From positions 434,001-498,000 of the forward strand of contig QRFJ01000375.1 of NCBI GenBank assembly GCA_006176705.1: DNA of 64,000 bases, in the 5' to 3' direction. The DNA is from Cocos nucifera. Its lineage: Eukaryota > Streptophyta > Magnoliopsida > Arecales > Arecaceae. Shown piece by piece: positions 10,067 to 22,410 of the stretch (position 1 is the stretch's first letter; every line of letters begins with the position of its first letter). A program made the translations under genes and the position numbers. Below the pieces are notes generated by a model, which saw nothing but the letters and a program-made list of their open reading frames with translations, ran no database searches and was not told the origin of the DNA.

Positions 10067-13009
10067 TTATGGTTCTATTAATTGTACTTGGTCAATATTT
10101 CGATTTAATGATATCCCTTCGATATATGGTTTAAGTCTTTGGCCATTTACCTTAAAAAAATTTTTAGTCCTGGAATCATAGAGTTTGATTGCACCATGTG
10201 GGAATACATGATTAACTATGTAAGGTCCATCCCATCTGGATTTTAATTTTTCAGGGAATAATCGAAGCCTTGAGTTAAATAACCAGACTTGTTGATTTGG
10301 TTCAAAGGTTTTTCTTGAAATATGTTTATCATGGAAGGCTTTCATTTTCTCCTTATAGATTTTTGTATTTTCATAAGCTTCTTGCCTTAATTCTTCTAAT
10401 TCACTTAATTGTAACATTCGATTGGAACCAGCTTGGTTTAAATTAAAATTTAATTATTTTATTGCCCAATATGCTTTATGTTCAAGTTCTACCGGAAGGT
10501 GACATGCTTTTCCATAGATTAATCTATATGGAGACATTCCAATAGGGGTTTTATAGGCTGTCCTATAGGCCCATAATGCATCGTCTAATCGATCTGACCA
10601 ATCTTTTCGATCAGGCCTAATAGTCTTTTGTAAGATATTCTTAATTTCCCTATTAGAGACTTCTACCTGGCCACTTGTTTGCGGATGGTATGGTGTAGCT
10701 ATCTTATGTGTCACCCCATATTTTCGTAATAAAGTTCGAAATTGGTGATTTGTAAAATGAGTACCTCCGTCACTAATGATAGCACGTGGAAATCCGAACC
10801 TAGAAAAGATATTCTTCTGAATAAATTTTAAGACTACTTTATGATCATTGGTTCGTGTTGCTATTGCTTCAATCCATTTAGAAACATAATCGACAGCTAC
10901 CAAAATGTATTCAAATCCATTGGAAGGTGGAAAAGGTCCCATAAAATCAATTCCCCATACATCAAAAATTTCTACTACTAAGATGGGGTTCAAAGGCATC
11001 ATGTCTTTTTTGAAATATTCCCTAAGGCTTGACACTTAAAACATTCCTGACTAAAAGTATGGGCATCCTTAAATAATGTTGGCCAATAAAAACCACTCTG
11101 CAATACTTTGGCCGCAATTTTTTGTCCAAAAAAATGTCCTCCACAAGCAAGGGTATGACAAAATTGTAAGATACTCCATTGTTCAAATTCAGGAACACAT
11201 CTACGAATGATTTGATCAGCACAAATTCTAAAAAGCTCAGGATCTTCCCAAAAATAATATTTGATTTGAGCAAAGAATCGATCCTTTTCATTCTTAGACC
11301 ATCCATCAGGAATTTATCGTATGACTAAGTAATTGACAATATCTGCAAACCAAGGAGTCTTTGTATGTGAAATTGTTAATAGTTGTTCATCTAGAAAAGA
11401 TTCTCTAATTGATAGAGGATCACTATCTTTAACTAGGATCCTAGACAGATGGTCTGCTACAACATTTTTAGATCCCTTCTTATCTCGAATTTCAATATCA
11501 AATTCTTGTAGCAGTAAGATCCATCTAATTAATCGTGGTTTAGCATCTTTCTTTGAGAGCAGGTATCTCAAGGCTGAATGATCCGAGTAAATTATGATTT
11601 TTGATCCTAATAGATATGATCTAAACTTTTCTAGGGCAAACACAATGGCTAGCAACTCTTTTTCAGTGGTGGTATAATTCATCTGTGCTTCATTCAGAGT
11701 TCTACTGGCATAATAGATCACTACAGGACATTTGTTTACCCTTTGGCCCAGGACAGCTCCTATGGCGAAAGTCTGAGGCGTCGCACATAATTTCAAAAGG
11801 TAGTGACCAGTTAGGAGGTTGTATGATTGGAGCTTTGGTCACAGCTTCTTTTAAGATTTCATAAGCTTTAAGGCAATTTTCATCAAAGTTAAAAGAAACA
11901 TCCTTAGCGAGCAGATTACACAAAGGACGAGAAATTTTAGAGAACTCTTTGATGAAGCGACGATAGAATCCTACATGACCAAGAAAAGATCGAATTTGTT
12001 TGACAGAAGTGGGAGGAGGAAGTTTAGAAATCAGTTCAACTTTAGCTTTATCTACCTCAATCCCTTTCTTAGATACTATATGTCCTAAAACGATCCCTTC
12101 TTGAACCATGAAGTGGCTCTTTTCCCAGCTTAACACTAGATTAGCCTCAATACATCGTTTTAATATTTTCTTCAAATTGTTGAGGCAACTCTCAAAAGAT
12201 TCTCCAAAGACTGAAAAGTCATCCATGAATATTTCTAAAAAATCTCCTATCATGTCTGAAAATATTGACATCATGCACCTTTGAAAAGTCGCAGGTGCAT
12301 TACATAATCCAAATGGCATTCTACGGAAAGCAAAGGTTCCATAGGGACATGTAAAGGTGGTCTTTTCCTGATCTCCTGGAGTATCCATCTAAAAAGCAAA
12401 AGTATTGTTGGCCTGCTAGTCTTTCTAGGATTTGATCGATAAAGGGTAAGGGAAAGTGATCTTTTCGGGTGGTTGTATTGAGTTTTCTATAATCTATGCA
12501 GACACACCACCCAGTGGAAAGTCGTGTTGGTACTAAGTTTCCATATTCATTGCGGACAACCGTAAGTCCAGATTTCTTTGGAACAACTTGTGTGGGACTC
12601 ACCCAGTGGCTGTCAGAGATAGGATAAATAATTCCAGCATCTAACCATTTTATTACCTCTTTTTTGACTACTTCTTGCATGTTAGGGTTAAGTCGTCTTT
12701 GCATCTCTCGAGTTGGTTTGGCATTATCTTCTGTATAAATATGGTGCATGCATATTGACGGACTAATTCCTTTTAAATCGGCGACGGTCCACCCTATGGC
12801 CTCCTTATATGTTTTTTAGAATATTTACCAATTGGTTTTCCTGTTCAGTAGTTAAGTTGGAAGCAATTATTACTGGTAGGATTTTCTTTGATCCTAGAAA
12901 ATACATACTTAAGTGATTCAGGTAAAGGTTTTAGTTCAAGTTGTGGTGGGGCCTGAATTGAAGGACGTAATGGTTTAATTTTTCGCTCGAGGTAAGGGCT
13001 CAACTTTCA
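10067..13009 (-). pseudogene. Athila pol (reverse transcriptase, RNase H, integrase), broken
   Basis: RT starts near 12750 (PKKSGLTVV, CIDYRKLN, FIDQILERLAG). The frame is lost just after LDGYS near 12390, where a short conserved block is missing. RT resumes at 12388-11800 with FMDDFSVFG as the catalytic box. RNase H follows (about 11796-11400; YASRTLNEAQ, TEKELLAIV, YSDHSALRYL). The integrase zinc-binding region (about 11306-11040) is frame-disturbed. The catalytic core at 11035-10454 is intact, with D in WGID, D in IISDGG and E in GQVEVSNRE, and it runs into GKACHLPVELEH. The C-terminal tail is 10417-10067. At least five frame changes make it non-functional. It would make cDNA and insert it in virus-like particles. 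Confidence 0.9.
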
Positions 13010-15559
13010 TTGACCAAGGTAATGAATATGATGGTTGAGGTGAATTAAGCAGGGCATTTACTTCCTGGGTTTGAGTTTCTTCAGTGGGTTCATCATCCTG
13101 CAGTAAATCTAGGGAGGAATTAGATTCAACTATTTCATCTACTTGATTGATTACAAAGCAATCTTCCTCCTCTTGGGTGTACTTTGGGGTATTAAAAACA
13201 TTAATTCTTACTTTTTGATTTCCAAAAGAAATGTCCATAGCTCCCATTTTACAGTTGATATTGGCATTGGCAGTTGCTAAGAATGGACGTCCTAAAATTA
13301 TGGGATTTTGGTTCAGCTCTTGGGATGGTTCCATGTCAAGTATGAGAAAGTCTACAGGAAAATAACATTTGTCTACTCTAACTAGAACATCCTCAATCAA
13401 ACCACGTGGTGTTTTTATAGATCTATCAGCTAATTGCAAAATAACTGATGTGGGTTTTAATTCTCCAATCCCAAATTTTTCATAAACCAAGGTTGGAAGT
13501 AGGTTTACACTAGCTCCTAAGTCTAGTAATGCTCGGTTAAAGGTTATACCTCCTATAACACATGAAATTAAGGGTGCACCAGGATCTTTCATCTTTTGAG
13601 GTATTGGATTTAACAGGACCGCACTTACATCTTCAGATAGCATAACTCTTTTAGTGGTTCGTGGCTCACGCTTTTGGGTGCAGAGTTCTTTTAGAAATTT
13701 AGCATAGGTCGGGACATGCTGAATTGCATCGAGGAGGGGTAAATTAATGTGAACTTGTTTAAATAGTTTCATTAGTTCTTTGTTGCGTGCTTCTTGCTTT
13801 TTACGGAAAGAGCCTGCTTCTAAGACCGAAGGAAATGGGGCTTTGGGTTTATATGTCTCAGCTAATTCATCTGTTCTCTTTTTTTCTTTATCTATCTTAT
13901 CAGTGTCAGTACTAGTTCTAAGCTCAGGTTCTTCTATATGATTATCTTCTTCTTCATCAGTATCAGTATCAGCCTCTATCACCTGGTCTTGGTATGGGTC
14001 CTTAAGAATCCTACCACTTCTAAGTTCAGATATTGCTTTAGCATTTTCTAATTGGGGATTTTTAGGTGGGATGTTAGATGGATGAGTAAATCCAGGTGGT
14101 TGATAGACATTGGATGGATTATTTTTAGGATTTGCAATTGGTTGGCTTGGTAATTGACCCGATTCTCTCCTCATGCTAGACTCAGCTATTTGTCCTATTT
14201 GAGCTTCTAGTCTGGTGATTGATTGTTGTTGGCTTAGAATTAATTGTTGAAGTTGATTGAATTTATCATCGGCTAGATTGGTCTGTTGATGAGGAGGTGG
14301 GTATGAGGGTTGATTATAATGTAGTGGTTGAGAAGACTGACTAGGCTGACCCTTATTATAGGCATAGTTCTGGTACTGGGGCCTATTTTGATAATTTTGA
14401 ACTGGTGGGATTTGGGTCTGAGCCTGAGTTTGTTGTGGTTTCCAAGAGAAATTAGGATGGTTTCTCCAACCAGGATTATATGAATTTGAATATGGGTCAT
14501 TAAGTGGTTTTGAGTAACCTTGAGCAGCTTGGACCTGTTCTTGGATAAGAGGTGGTAATTGTGCAACCGTGGGACATTCACTTACATGATGTGTTGGGCT
14601 AGCACAAATAGAGCAAATCGCCTGATAATTAGAAGCTGGTGTGTATTGTGCAGGGCATTGTTGACCTAAGTTTAGGAATTGATCTAATTTTTGTGCAATA
14701 AGGTCGACTTTATCTAATTTTTGTGCTATTATGTTCAAATCTGCCTTAGAATTGAGTTCTGGAGTTTTGATCTCATAAATTCCTACCCATTTTTGTTGAG
14801 AAATTGATCTTTCATAAGAAGATAATGAAGCATGGTTAATAGAGTTTTCACTTAAAGTTTCAAACAAGGTATAAGCTTCATCCTCACTTTTGCTCATGAA
14901 TGCACCTCCACAGGATGCATCAACCATCTGCTTATATTGATCTCCTAAACCTTCATAGAAAGCTTGTACAATTTGCCACTTAGATAGACCATGGTGTGGG
15001 CATTTTCTAAGGAGTTCCTTAAGTCTTTTCCATGATTCATGAATTTGTTCCCCTAGAAGCTGAGCAAATCCCGTGATGGCTCGCCTCATGGTATTGGTTC
15101 GTCCTATGGGATAAAATTTCTTAAGAAATTAATGTTGCATCTCTGCCCATGTTTGAATTGTTCTTCCTAATGTTCCAAGCCAATACTTGGCTTTATCTTT
15201 TAATGAGAAAGGGAACAAGGTTAGTCAAGGGCATCATCAAAAAAATTCTGAATTTTTATCGTAGAGCAGATTTCTAAGAATTCATCCAGATGTTTGTAAG
15301 GATCTTCATTGGCATTCCCATAAAAAGATGGGAGCATCTGAATTATGGTTGACTTGATCTCATAGTGGCTAGCAGGGATATCAGGTATGTGGATGCAAGT
15401 CGATGGGTTGTAGGTGGAAGGAATAAAGTATTCCTTCATCTGCCTAGGTGGTTTTTTACGATTTCCAGCCATCTGATTACCTGGTCTTATATGAATTAGT
15501 CTTTCAATTTCAAGATTTGGTTTAACTAGGTCAGGTAAAAGCGATCTTCTACCGTGCAT
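13010..15559 (-). pseudogene. Athila gag and aspartic protease, broken
   Basis: Start chosen at the ATG at 15559, the first Met before gag-like sequence. Gag N-terminal part: 15559-15221 (HLDEFLEIC motif), then a frameshift near 15218 and an in-frame stop near 15131. The long open stretch 15089-12975 (704 codons) begins at MRRAITGFAQ. A zinc knuckle with spacing CX2CX4HX4C (CSICASPTHHVSEC) lies about 155 codons in. It is followed by a Gln/Pro/Asn-rich segment, an acidic linker (TDTDEEEDN) and the protease active site LDLGASVNLLP (near 13540-13500). Protease D-L-G-A-S departs from D-[ST]-G but is usual in Athila. Gag forms the particle and protease matures it. One frameshift and one stop break gag. 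Confidence 0.9.
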
Positions 15560-16610
15560 GTACTAGTGCAACCCAATATATGGTTTAAGATATGTATATT
15601 TTTTAATTTTATTATTATTATTATTATTATTTTAAAAAAAAAGAGGATCCTAAGGAATCTTAAGTCTAGAGATGATAGAGAGAAGAGTTAATTTGTGGTT
15701 TATGTTTGATGTTATTTAGCAAACAAGTTAGGCAATCAATCCTGACTAAGGGTTGTCTTAGATCTAGACAGCTCCTAACTGTTAAGGTCACCTTCAAGCC
15801 CTCCAAGTGTAGGATTAGCCAATTAACTGGCCAGGTAAGTGTAAGGTCAGTGGAAGTCCCCCCGTTGCTTGCCTTAGACACCAATTGTGCTTGGCCAGGT
15901 AAGCGAACGGAACCAATTAGAAATCACCTTCCTTCGGGCCCAGTCATCCCTGAATCACTTTTCTAGACTCCAGTCAAATTGATTAACCCTTAATCTGGTT
16001 CAACTTTTAGGGTTCCTTATCCTATTGAGCTCAAGTTCCTAGGGCTGATGTCTAATTGATTTTAATTTAAAGGCTTAGGTCAATGTAGGATGCTGGTTGG
16101 TTGTTTGTGGGCCAAGGAAGGGTGATCAAATCTCCAATCTTATCTTGTTTAATTGGGTGTTGCCCTTAATTTGGTTTAAAGATGCTTATGCACAAAAAAT
16201 TTCAATCAAAGGGTTCTATGCAATTTAAACTAGATGCATGCAACTAATTAAATTCTGAAAGGCTTACCTTGCTTCCAGCAATCACCAACATAAAAAAATA
16301 AAACTAATATGATGAATGCTCTAAACAATTAAGATTTCTAATCTTGTCATGAGATTTTTAATTAGATTTAAGTAGGTAATTTTTAATTAATTTAAAAATA
16401 AAGTAAATATTAAAAAAAAAAGGAAAGAGATTTAGGGTTTAGGAATGATCTCACCAAATAGGTTTGAGAGTTTTGTTTGTGCCCTAATCTTCCTTCTTCT
16501 TTCTTCTATTATTTTTTTCTTTTTTTCTGCAAAATAAATGATAAAAAAAAATAATTAGTAAGCAATAAAAAAAATCAAAGAAATGAGAAAAATTTTTAAT
16601 TTTTTATGCC
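15560..16610 (-). other. Athila leader between primer site and gag
   Basis: About 1.05 kb without coding sequence. On the minus strand it carries the motif GGTGTCTAAGGCAAG (15882-15868), with CTTACCTGGCC on either side (15905-15891 and 15840-15829). These motifs also occur in the leaders of the two copia elements here. An ATT microsatellite (15610-15632) and A-rich stretches lie at the two ends. Confidence 0.75.
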
Positions 16611-16628
16611 TCCCCGGCAACGGCATCA
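16611..16628 (-). other. Primer-binding site of Athila, tRNA-Asp type
   Basis: The minus strand reads TGATGCCGTTGCCGGGGA, six bases inside the 5' LTR. It differs at two positions from the tRNA-Asp-type site TGGCGCCGTTGCCGGGGA known from Athila elements, and both changes fit loss of a methylated CG or a G-to-A transition. Confidence 0.85.
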
Positions 16629-16634
16629 AAAACT

Positions 16635-18320
16635 TGATAGGAACGCGATGTTGTCGTTAAGACACCGTGTTTATCAGTTTAAATCCAACTCTTTAATTAT
16701 TTTTTTTTAAATTAATTAAAAAAAATATGATTAGAGTAGTGAGTCGGGTCGAATCCACAGAGAGGCGATGATTTATATCTTTGATTCTTATATATTTTTT
16801 TTATTACTATTATTATTATTATTATTATTATTATTAGAGAAAAGAAAAGAAGAGTTTTTGAAAATTAAAGTTAAAAAAAAATAGATTTATAAATAAAAGT
16901 AGAATTATGCAGAAATAAATTTGATACTAAGATCTATTATTTAGATCTTAGCAACTACTTGCAATGAAATTAAAAAGTAATAAGAAATAATTAATTTAAA
17001 GAACTAGAATTGAAAAGAATAATGAAACTTTCTTTATTAAATTTAAAACTCAGATGCAGAATTTAAATACAAGAAATTAAAGAAAATTCAAAATTTTAAT
17101 ACAAGAAATTAAAGAAAGAGAAAACTAGATTGGAGATCGCAGATCAACATAGGCATGGAGATGGCGCAGAAGACCGGCTCTTCTTCTCAGCACTGTAGCT
17201 TCGAAGCAACCTTCTATCCAGAGCTTGGCTTCCACCCTGTACTTTAGCTTTCCTTCCACCCGATCTCCCCCTTTCAAGAGGCTTAGAGTCCTTCTTATAG
17301 AGTTAGGGGGGTTGGATCTTTATTTCTGAAGGCAATGTGGGACTAATGGCCTTTGCAATCATCAAAATATAAAAGAATTTGAGTAAAATTTGAATCAAAA
17401 TAGCTCTGATATGTCTCTGATAAATCTGATAAAATCCAGTCGTTCAATAGAAATCCAACGGTCCAATAATCATCAGAATCGGATGCGTATTGGCCCAGAT
17501 CAAGGCGGATTAATTTTTGGTCGTTGGATCATGCTTGATGGAGGAAATCTGGCCGCAAATCATGCGCCTGAGAGTTTGATTGCCGTCGAGAGCTTTATGG
17601 ACCATCGGATCATCACATGGATCGGGTGCTACCGTTCGATGGCAATCCACGTGATGTCTGCAGCTGAGTCAAATCCAGAAGCAACCACAGCCGTCCGATT
17701 GCCACCGTAAACAACCACAGCCATCCGATCGCACAATCACTGTTCCCATGGACCGCGTGGATCGGCCGCACCGCACACCATAGCCAATCAGCACTTCTAT
17801 CATCGAGTGAAATGACCAGATTGCTCTGTGAGCCACGATAAATTTCTGTAGACCCTTTAAGGGTCTAGGTCCGCCACGTATCGTGCTGTGATTCGTTGGT
17901 TTCTGCTGAGCTGGCGGTCCACGCCTGGATCGTGGACCGACTGATGGCTTCAATGGCTGAGTCGGCTTTGATGGCTTGGCTTGGCTTAGTGGCTCGACTT
18001 ACAAAGTCGGCTGAGCCATTTTCTTTTTTTATTTAATTTTTATTTATTTTATATCTTTAAAAATTCATATCTTTTTTATTTTAGCTCCGTTTTATTCAAA
18101 ATTTATTTTGTTGTGATCAAAAAAATGAGCTCTTTCTATTGATAATAAAATTTTATTTTTTAATTATTATTATTTTTTATTTATTTTTTAATTAATTTTT
18201 TAATTAATAAAAATATGAATTTCTCAAAAATTATATATAAATTGATTAATAATTTTTAAAAATTAATATAATTTAATTAATAAATTAATATTTTTATTGG
18301 TGAATTTATGATGCTCATCA
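16635..18320 (-). repeat. Athila 5' LTR (right)
   Basis: 1686 bp, the partner of 7176-8859. It starts TGATAGGAACGC and ends GCTCATCA. It keeps more CG dinucleotides near its U5 end than the left LTR (for example ACGCGATG against ATGCGATG). The TATA position reads TATAAGAAGG on the minus strand (near 17293-17300), one base away from the box in the left LTR, so the promoter that would drive this copy may be weaker. Confidence 0.95.
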
Positions 18321-18325
18321 CTATG
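18321..18325. repeat. Target-site duplication CTATG, right flank of Athila
   Basis: Second copy of the 5-bp duplication; see 7171-7175. Confidence 0.95.
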
Positions 18326-20865
18326 CACATCCTCTACTTGCCATTTACCTTTTTAACCAGGACAACATTTGCAATCCGGTCTGGGTAAAGTACTTCTCGA
18401 ATGAATCCTGTCTTAAGAAGCTTATCGACTTCATCCATGATTGTGTTTTATCTTTTTGGTGCAAAACTATGCTTTTTCTATTTCATTGATCGTCACTTAA
18501 GATCCATGCCCAAGCGGTGCTCCATGACTTTCACATCAATCTTGGAAATGTCCGCAGGCACCCAAGTGAAGACTTTAGCATTTCTTTACAAGAATATGAT
18601 GAGCTACTTTCTAATATCTCCTTTTAGATTTGAGCCAATCTTCACAGTATGCTCTTTATTTCCATCATTTAGAGGGATCTCTTCAAGGTCGTTGATGGGT
18701 TCTTCCCTTTCTTTAGATAGATCATCACAAGCATCTAGTCCATCCACCAGATAGAGGTCTACTTGTCTCCCCCCTACAAGGCAATACAGTAGCAGTGTTG
18801 AGCTAGTGCCTGATCTCTTCTGACCTTTTCGACTGCATGCCTGGTTGGGAACTTCATTTTTAGGTAGTAAGTAGAAACTACAGTCCGAAGTGCATTCAAA
18901 TTGGATCGACCAAGGATCGCATTGTTGGCAGAAGGAGCTTTGAGTACCAAAAAAATCAACTTATGCCATAGATTACTTTGGATATCGGCTAGCTACCACC
19001 GGCAATATTATTATTCCTTCCACCGACATAGTGTCACCTATGAATCCTACTAGCAGAAAATTCATCAAATCCATCCTATCATCAGATATGGATATTTTGG
19101 AAAAAGTATCATAAAACAAGATATTAGCAAAGCTTCCATTATCAATCAAAATATGGCATGCATTATAATTAACAATATTTAAAGTTACTGCAACTACGTC
19201 ATTATGTGGAAGCTGAACTTCCTAGGCATCTTCTTCAATAAATGTGATAGGTTCTTCAATCTATTGCCTCTTTGTCAGCTCTGCTGATCCACTGGCCTCC
19301 CCTTGCTAATGTCCCCTGATGATAGTGTTGATGACTCTAGGAGAAGGTCGATCTTCTTGGGGCTCATTCCGTCGAGATGGTTCAGATTGCGGTAGAGCTC
19401 TCGAACAATCTTCTCTCCTTTTTGGTCGGTGCCTAATGAACTAGTACAGCCGACCTCTCCTGATCAATGCTTCAATCTCATCCTGAAGATGGATGCATTC
19501 TTCAATATTATGATTGTGGTTATGATGGTAGAGGTAGTACTTATTGGGGTTGCAGTTGGTCGGATGAGTCTACATCCTTTCTGGCTCTGTCAGTTGCTTC
19601 CTTATTTCTATTAGCACTTGCATCTTTAAGGCATTCAAGGAACCATAGTTGTTGAATCTTCTAGGGGAAGAGTTTCGCTGAGTCGTCCGATCTGGGCTTC
19701 CTTGTCGATGAGCTCGAGGAAGAGTTCGGGCTCGTTTATGCTCAAAAGGAGTTCGGGAGCATGGCCGAGCTTTACTCGACTTTTTTTCAGATGTGGGCTT
19801 GCATGGTTCGCCTGCTCGCCGCTCTCTTGTGGCCTCATCATCCTTCAATTTGAAGGCCTCCTTCGTCTGAGCATAATCTTCAGCTCAGGCCAACATATCA
19901 ATAAAATTTTTGGGGTACTTTCTTTCCAAGAAGGATAAAAGATCATTTTTCTGAAGGCTGTCCTTCAGTACGGCCATGGCTATAGATTGGTCCAAGTTTC
20001 GGACCCCCAATGCGGCAGCATTAAAGTGGCTGATGTAAGCTTTGATGGACTCTCTCTTTCTGCTTTATGTTGATAAGGTAGTCGAAACCTCAACTTGGAT
20101 ATCGGCTGCTTATGAAATGAGCTACGAACTGATGGCTTATTTGATCAATGAAGAAGATCATACCCAATTTTAGGCTTGAGTACCAATTTCTTACTGCTCC
20201 TTTCAAAGTGGATGGAAAAGCTTGGCATAGAATGGCATTCGGAGCACCATGAAGTAGCATCATCATCCGAAAGGCCTCCAGATAGTCGACTGGATTAGAA
20301 GTCCCATTGTAGGTTTCGAACTGGAGGAGCTTGAAGTTCGATGAGATAGGCTCTTGCATGAGTTTGATAGAGAAGGGATTGTCGGTTCAGATATCATCAT
20401 GATGAGTTGGAGTGGCATGGCAGAGCTCATCAATCCGTCGATTCAAGTCTTGGAGCTTTTAGTCGAGAGTATCATCTCGATCATGGATTTTAGAAGGCTA
20501 CCGACTACAGATGGAGAAAATCTCCTCTGGAGAAGAATCATGATCAGAATAGGGACTTTTCAATCTCTATTCCCCTTCACGGGGGTGACAGGTCTGTTGA
20601 CCTAGGTTGCCCTTCTTGGTGCTGGTTCCTGAAGCTCCGATTGGAAGTTTTTTGGCTGGGCCACCATTGAAGGCTGCTGTATGGCTTGCACCATTTTGAT
20701 GAGACCTTAAACCTACTACATCAGTGGGTTGAACTACTCCAGATCCACAATGGCTGCTAATGGAGGAGGCAGAAGAGCAGATGATGGAGTCGAAATGGAT
20801 AGATTTAGTTCAGATCTAATGATAGAGGCAGCAGACCATCGGGTGGTTATCTTCTTTGGAGGCAT
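18326..20865 (-). pseudogene. TatA gag, protease and start of RT, broken
   Basis: Start chosen at the ATG at 20865 (MPPKKITTR), which opens a short frame ending in PLAAIVDLE. The gag core is open at 20359-20090, with DYLEAFRMMMLLHG and FPSTLKGAVRNWYSSL, the Tat-type retrotransposon gag signature. Basic gag sequence (RHRPKRRE) lies near 19420. Protease near 19180-19110 reads LIDNGSFANILFYD, with D-N-G in place of D-[ST]-G, and is followed by NNAILGRSNLNAL (18959-18870). RT begins near 18560 and reaches the Athila insertion at 18326 (FIREVLYPD, VVLVKKVNGKW). Several stops and frameshifts. It continues at 7175 on the other side of the Athila element. Confidence 0.85.
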
Positions 20866-20971
20866 TTCTAGAGCAAAAAAGATCAAATAGAAGTAGTTTC
20901 GAGAAATTAAGAGGAAAAGAAAGGTAGGTAAGATCGACTGGATACTCCTTCTAGAACAAGGGCTCAGAGTT

Positions 20972-20987
20972 CCTTCCTCTAGCACCA
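20972..20987 (-). other. TatA primer-binding site (tRNA not assigned)
   Basis: The minus strand reads TGGTGCTAGAGGAAGG a few bases inside the LTR. TatB has TGGCACTAGAAGGAGG at the same place (36556-36541). The two share position and length, but I cannot name the tRNA with confidence. Confidence 0.6.
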
Positions 20988-20991
20988 ATCC

Positions 20992-21960
20992 TATTGGTGC
21001 AAAAATTCATGAGGGTGCCGGAGATGGCTGGAGTGGAGAAAGTGAGACCATCGATAGAACCTACAAAATAAAGTCCAAATCGAAGGTGGATGGCTCCAGT
21101 AGGACCCTCCAATATTCAAGTTAGTTTTCCTGCCAACTAGAATGGAGTGCTTAAGATAAAGAGGTAGAGTAACGGGAAGGAGAAGAGAACTTAGAGAAAA
21201 TATATCTGAAGGATTTCTTTTATAGATAGAGCATGTAACAAACTGATAGTGACAGCCATAACCGTCTGGTGGTGGGTTGCTCAGGACATATGGAGTTTGT
21301 TACAGAGGGTTGTGTCCATTATCATGACTTGCCAGCATGTTTGGGATCAATCATCGAAGTTCGGATGGAATGGGTGCGGGAAGTGAAGGACTTCAAGTGA
21401 CAATAGTTTCAAAAAAGTTTGGACTCCTTTAAGGTCGCCCGCATGTGGGTTGGTCTGTATCGAGTTGGTAGCCAGATTCATGTAGATGATGAGGTTCTTT
21501 TAGGTAACTAGAAGGAGATCAACTGGAAGGAGGTTGATTAAAGGCAATTGAAAGAAGTTCATTCATAATGAGATCGATCAGATGAGATCACTCAAAAGGA
21601 GATCGTTCGGAGTAAGTGCGACTGGAGGCGGTCGTCTGGAGGGCGTTCTACTAGAGGAGATCATCCTGAGGGCATGTGACTCGAGGAGATCGTCTGAAAG
21701 GAGTGCGATCGAAGGAGGTTGTCCAAAAGGAATGCAACTGGGCCTTAATCCTATTATTCACTTTTAGCCAAAGGACAAGGTCAAAATAATAGTAACTCTC
21801 CTTCACCATTCAAGATCGTATTGCTGAACTTCTATGCACTTTTGAGAGGTTTTGTAACATGAACTCATCACTAAGGAGATTGATGAATCCCAATAGGAAG
21901 GAGGTCGGTGACCAAGGACTTTGGGTAAGAACTTTAGTGGGGGCAATTTTACCCCCAACA
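20992..21960 (-). repeat. TatA 5' LTR
   Basis: It begins TATTGGTGC (TG changed to TA) and ends ACCCCCAACA, 969 bp. It resembles the TatB LTRs in order and wording: GGACCCTCCAATA, CCAACTAGAATGGAGT, and a shared block around ACAAACTGATAGTGACAG. A TATA box (TATAAAAG on the minus strand) is near 21222-21230. The partner LTR is not in the window, so its target duplication cannot be checked; the base after the LTR is inside an antisense ORF of another Tat element. Confidence 0.75.
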
Positions 21961-22410
21961 AGGCTTATAAGAGGAAAGGAAAGGCACTAGGCGAGGGTTC
22001 GAAGAGGGAAAGTGTCGATATTCCGAGCTCTGCGGCACCTACCAATGCCACCACTACTCCCGAGGTTGCTGATGGCATCGAGGTTATCTTGATTGCCGAG
22101 GTTGATGCTATTGATGGAGCCACGGTACCTCCTACATCCTTGAGCCCTCCTGCTAGAGTTCAAGTTCTGGAGCTTCCTACTGGAGGAGAAAAGAAAGAGA
22201 AAAAGAAGTCGGCCACCATAAAGGTATGGCACAAAGCTCGTCCCAATAAGTTCAATGATGGTGATAAAGACTAGAAATAAAATTTCTTCTACAATTAGGA
22301 TATCATTAGAGATTTAGTTGATAAATTTGCCCTAATCGAGGAGGTAGACAAAATTTGCCGACTTTGACTACGAGCAACGCACTTAGGATTCCCTCGGGGC
22401 CTTTCTTGAG
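21961..22410 (+). pseudogene. Tat0 antisense ORF, middle exon fragment
   Basis: Plus-strand coding-like sequence (KRKGKALGEGSKRES, then ELPTGGEKKEKKKSA) is open to about 22274. It continues after stops and a frame change with RDLVDKFALIEEVDK and, near 22385-22410, a frame ending in LGAFLE. The same arrangement, a charged linker followed by a conserved block ending in FLE before an intron, is seen in the TatB antisense gene (27914-28349). The first exon is missing because TatA's LTR ends at 21960. Antisense ORFs between pol and the 3' LTR are known in the Tat lineage; function unknown. Stops and a frame change mark it as decayed. Confidence 0.6.

Larger units (their letters stand above)
7176..18320 (-). 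mobile_element. Full-length Athila-type Ty3/gypsy retrotransposon (11.1 kb)
   Basis: Two 1.68-kb LTRs in direct orientation begin with TG and end with CA, and are flanked by the 5-bp duplication CTATG. Read on the minus strand, the order is: 5' LTR, primer-binding site, 1-kb leader, gag-protease, RT, RNase H, integrase, 1-kb 3' untranslated region, polypurine tract, 3' LTR. Athila assignment rests on the RT (CIDYRKLN, RKDHFPLPFIDQ, FMDDFSVFG), the integrase tail (GKACHLPVELEH), the tRNA-Asp-type primer site and the length. It inserted into the RT gene of TatA. No envelope-like ORF is visible after pol. gag and pol both carry breaks, so the copy is not autonomous. Confidence 0.95.

Noticed and set aside
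16611..16628. tRNA gene fragment
   Set aside because: It is the 18-base primer-binding site complementary to a tRNA 3' end, with no tRNA body next to it. The sites at 37811 and 54885 are the same kind of feature.
17390..17953. Overlapping ORFs on both strands in the Athila LTRs (also 7931-8437)
   Set aside because: They occur because the U3 part is locally GC-rich and poor in stops; they lie on both strands of non-coding LTR sequence and have no motif.
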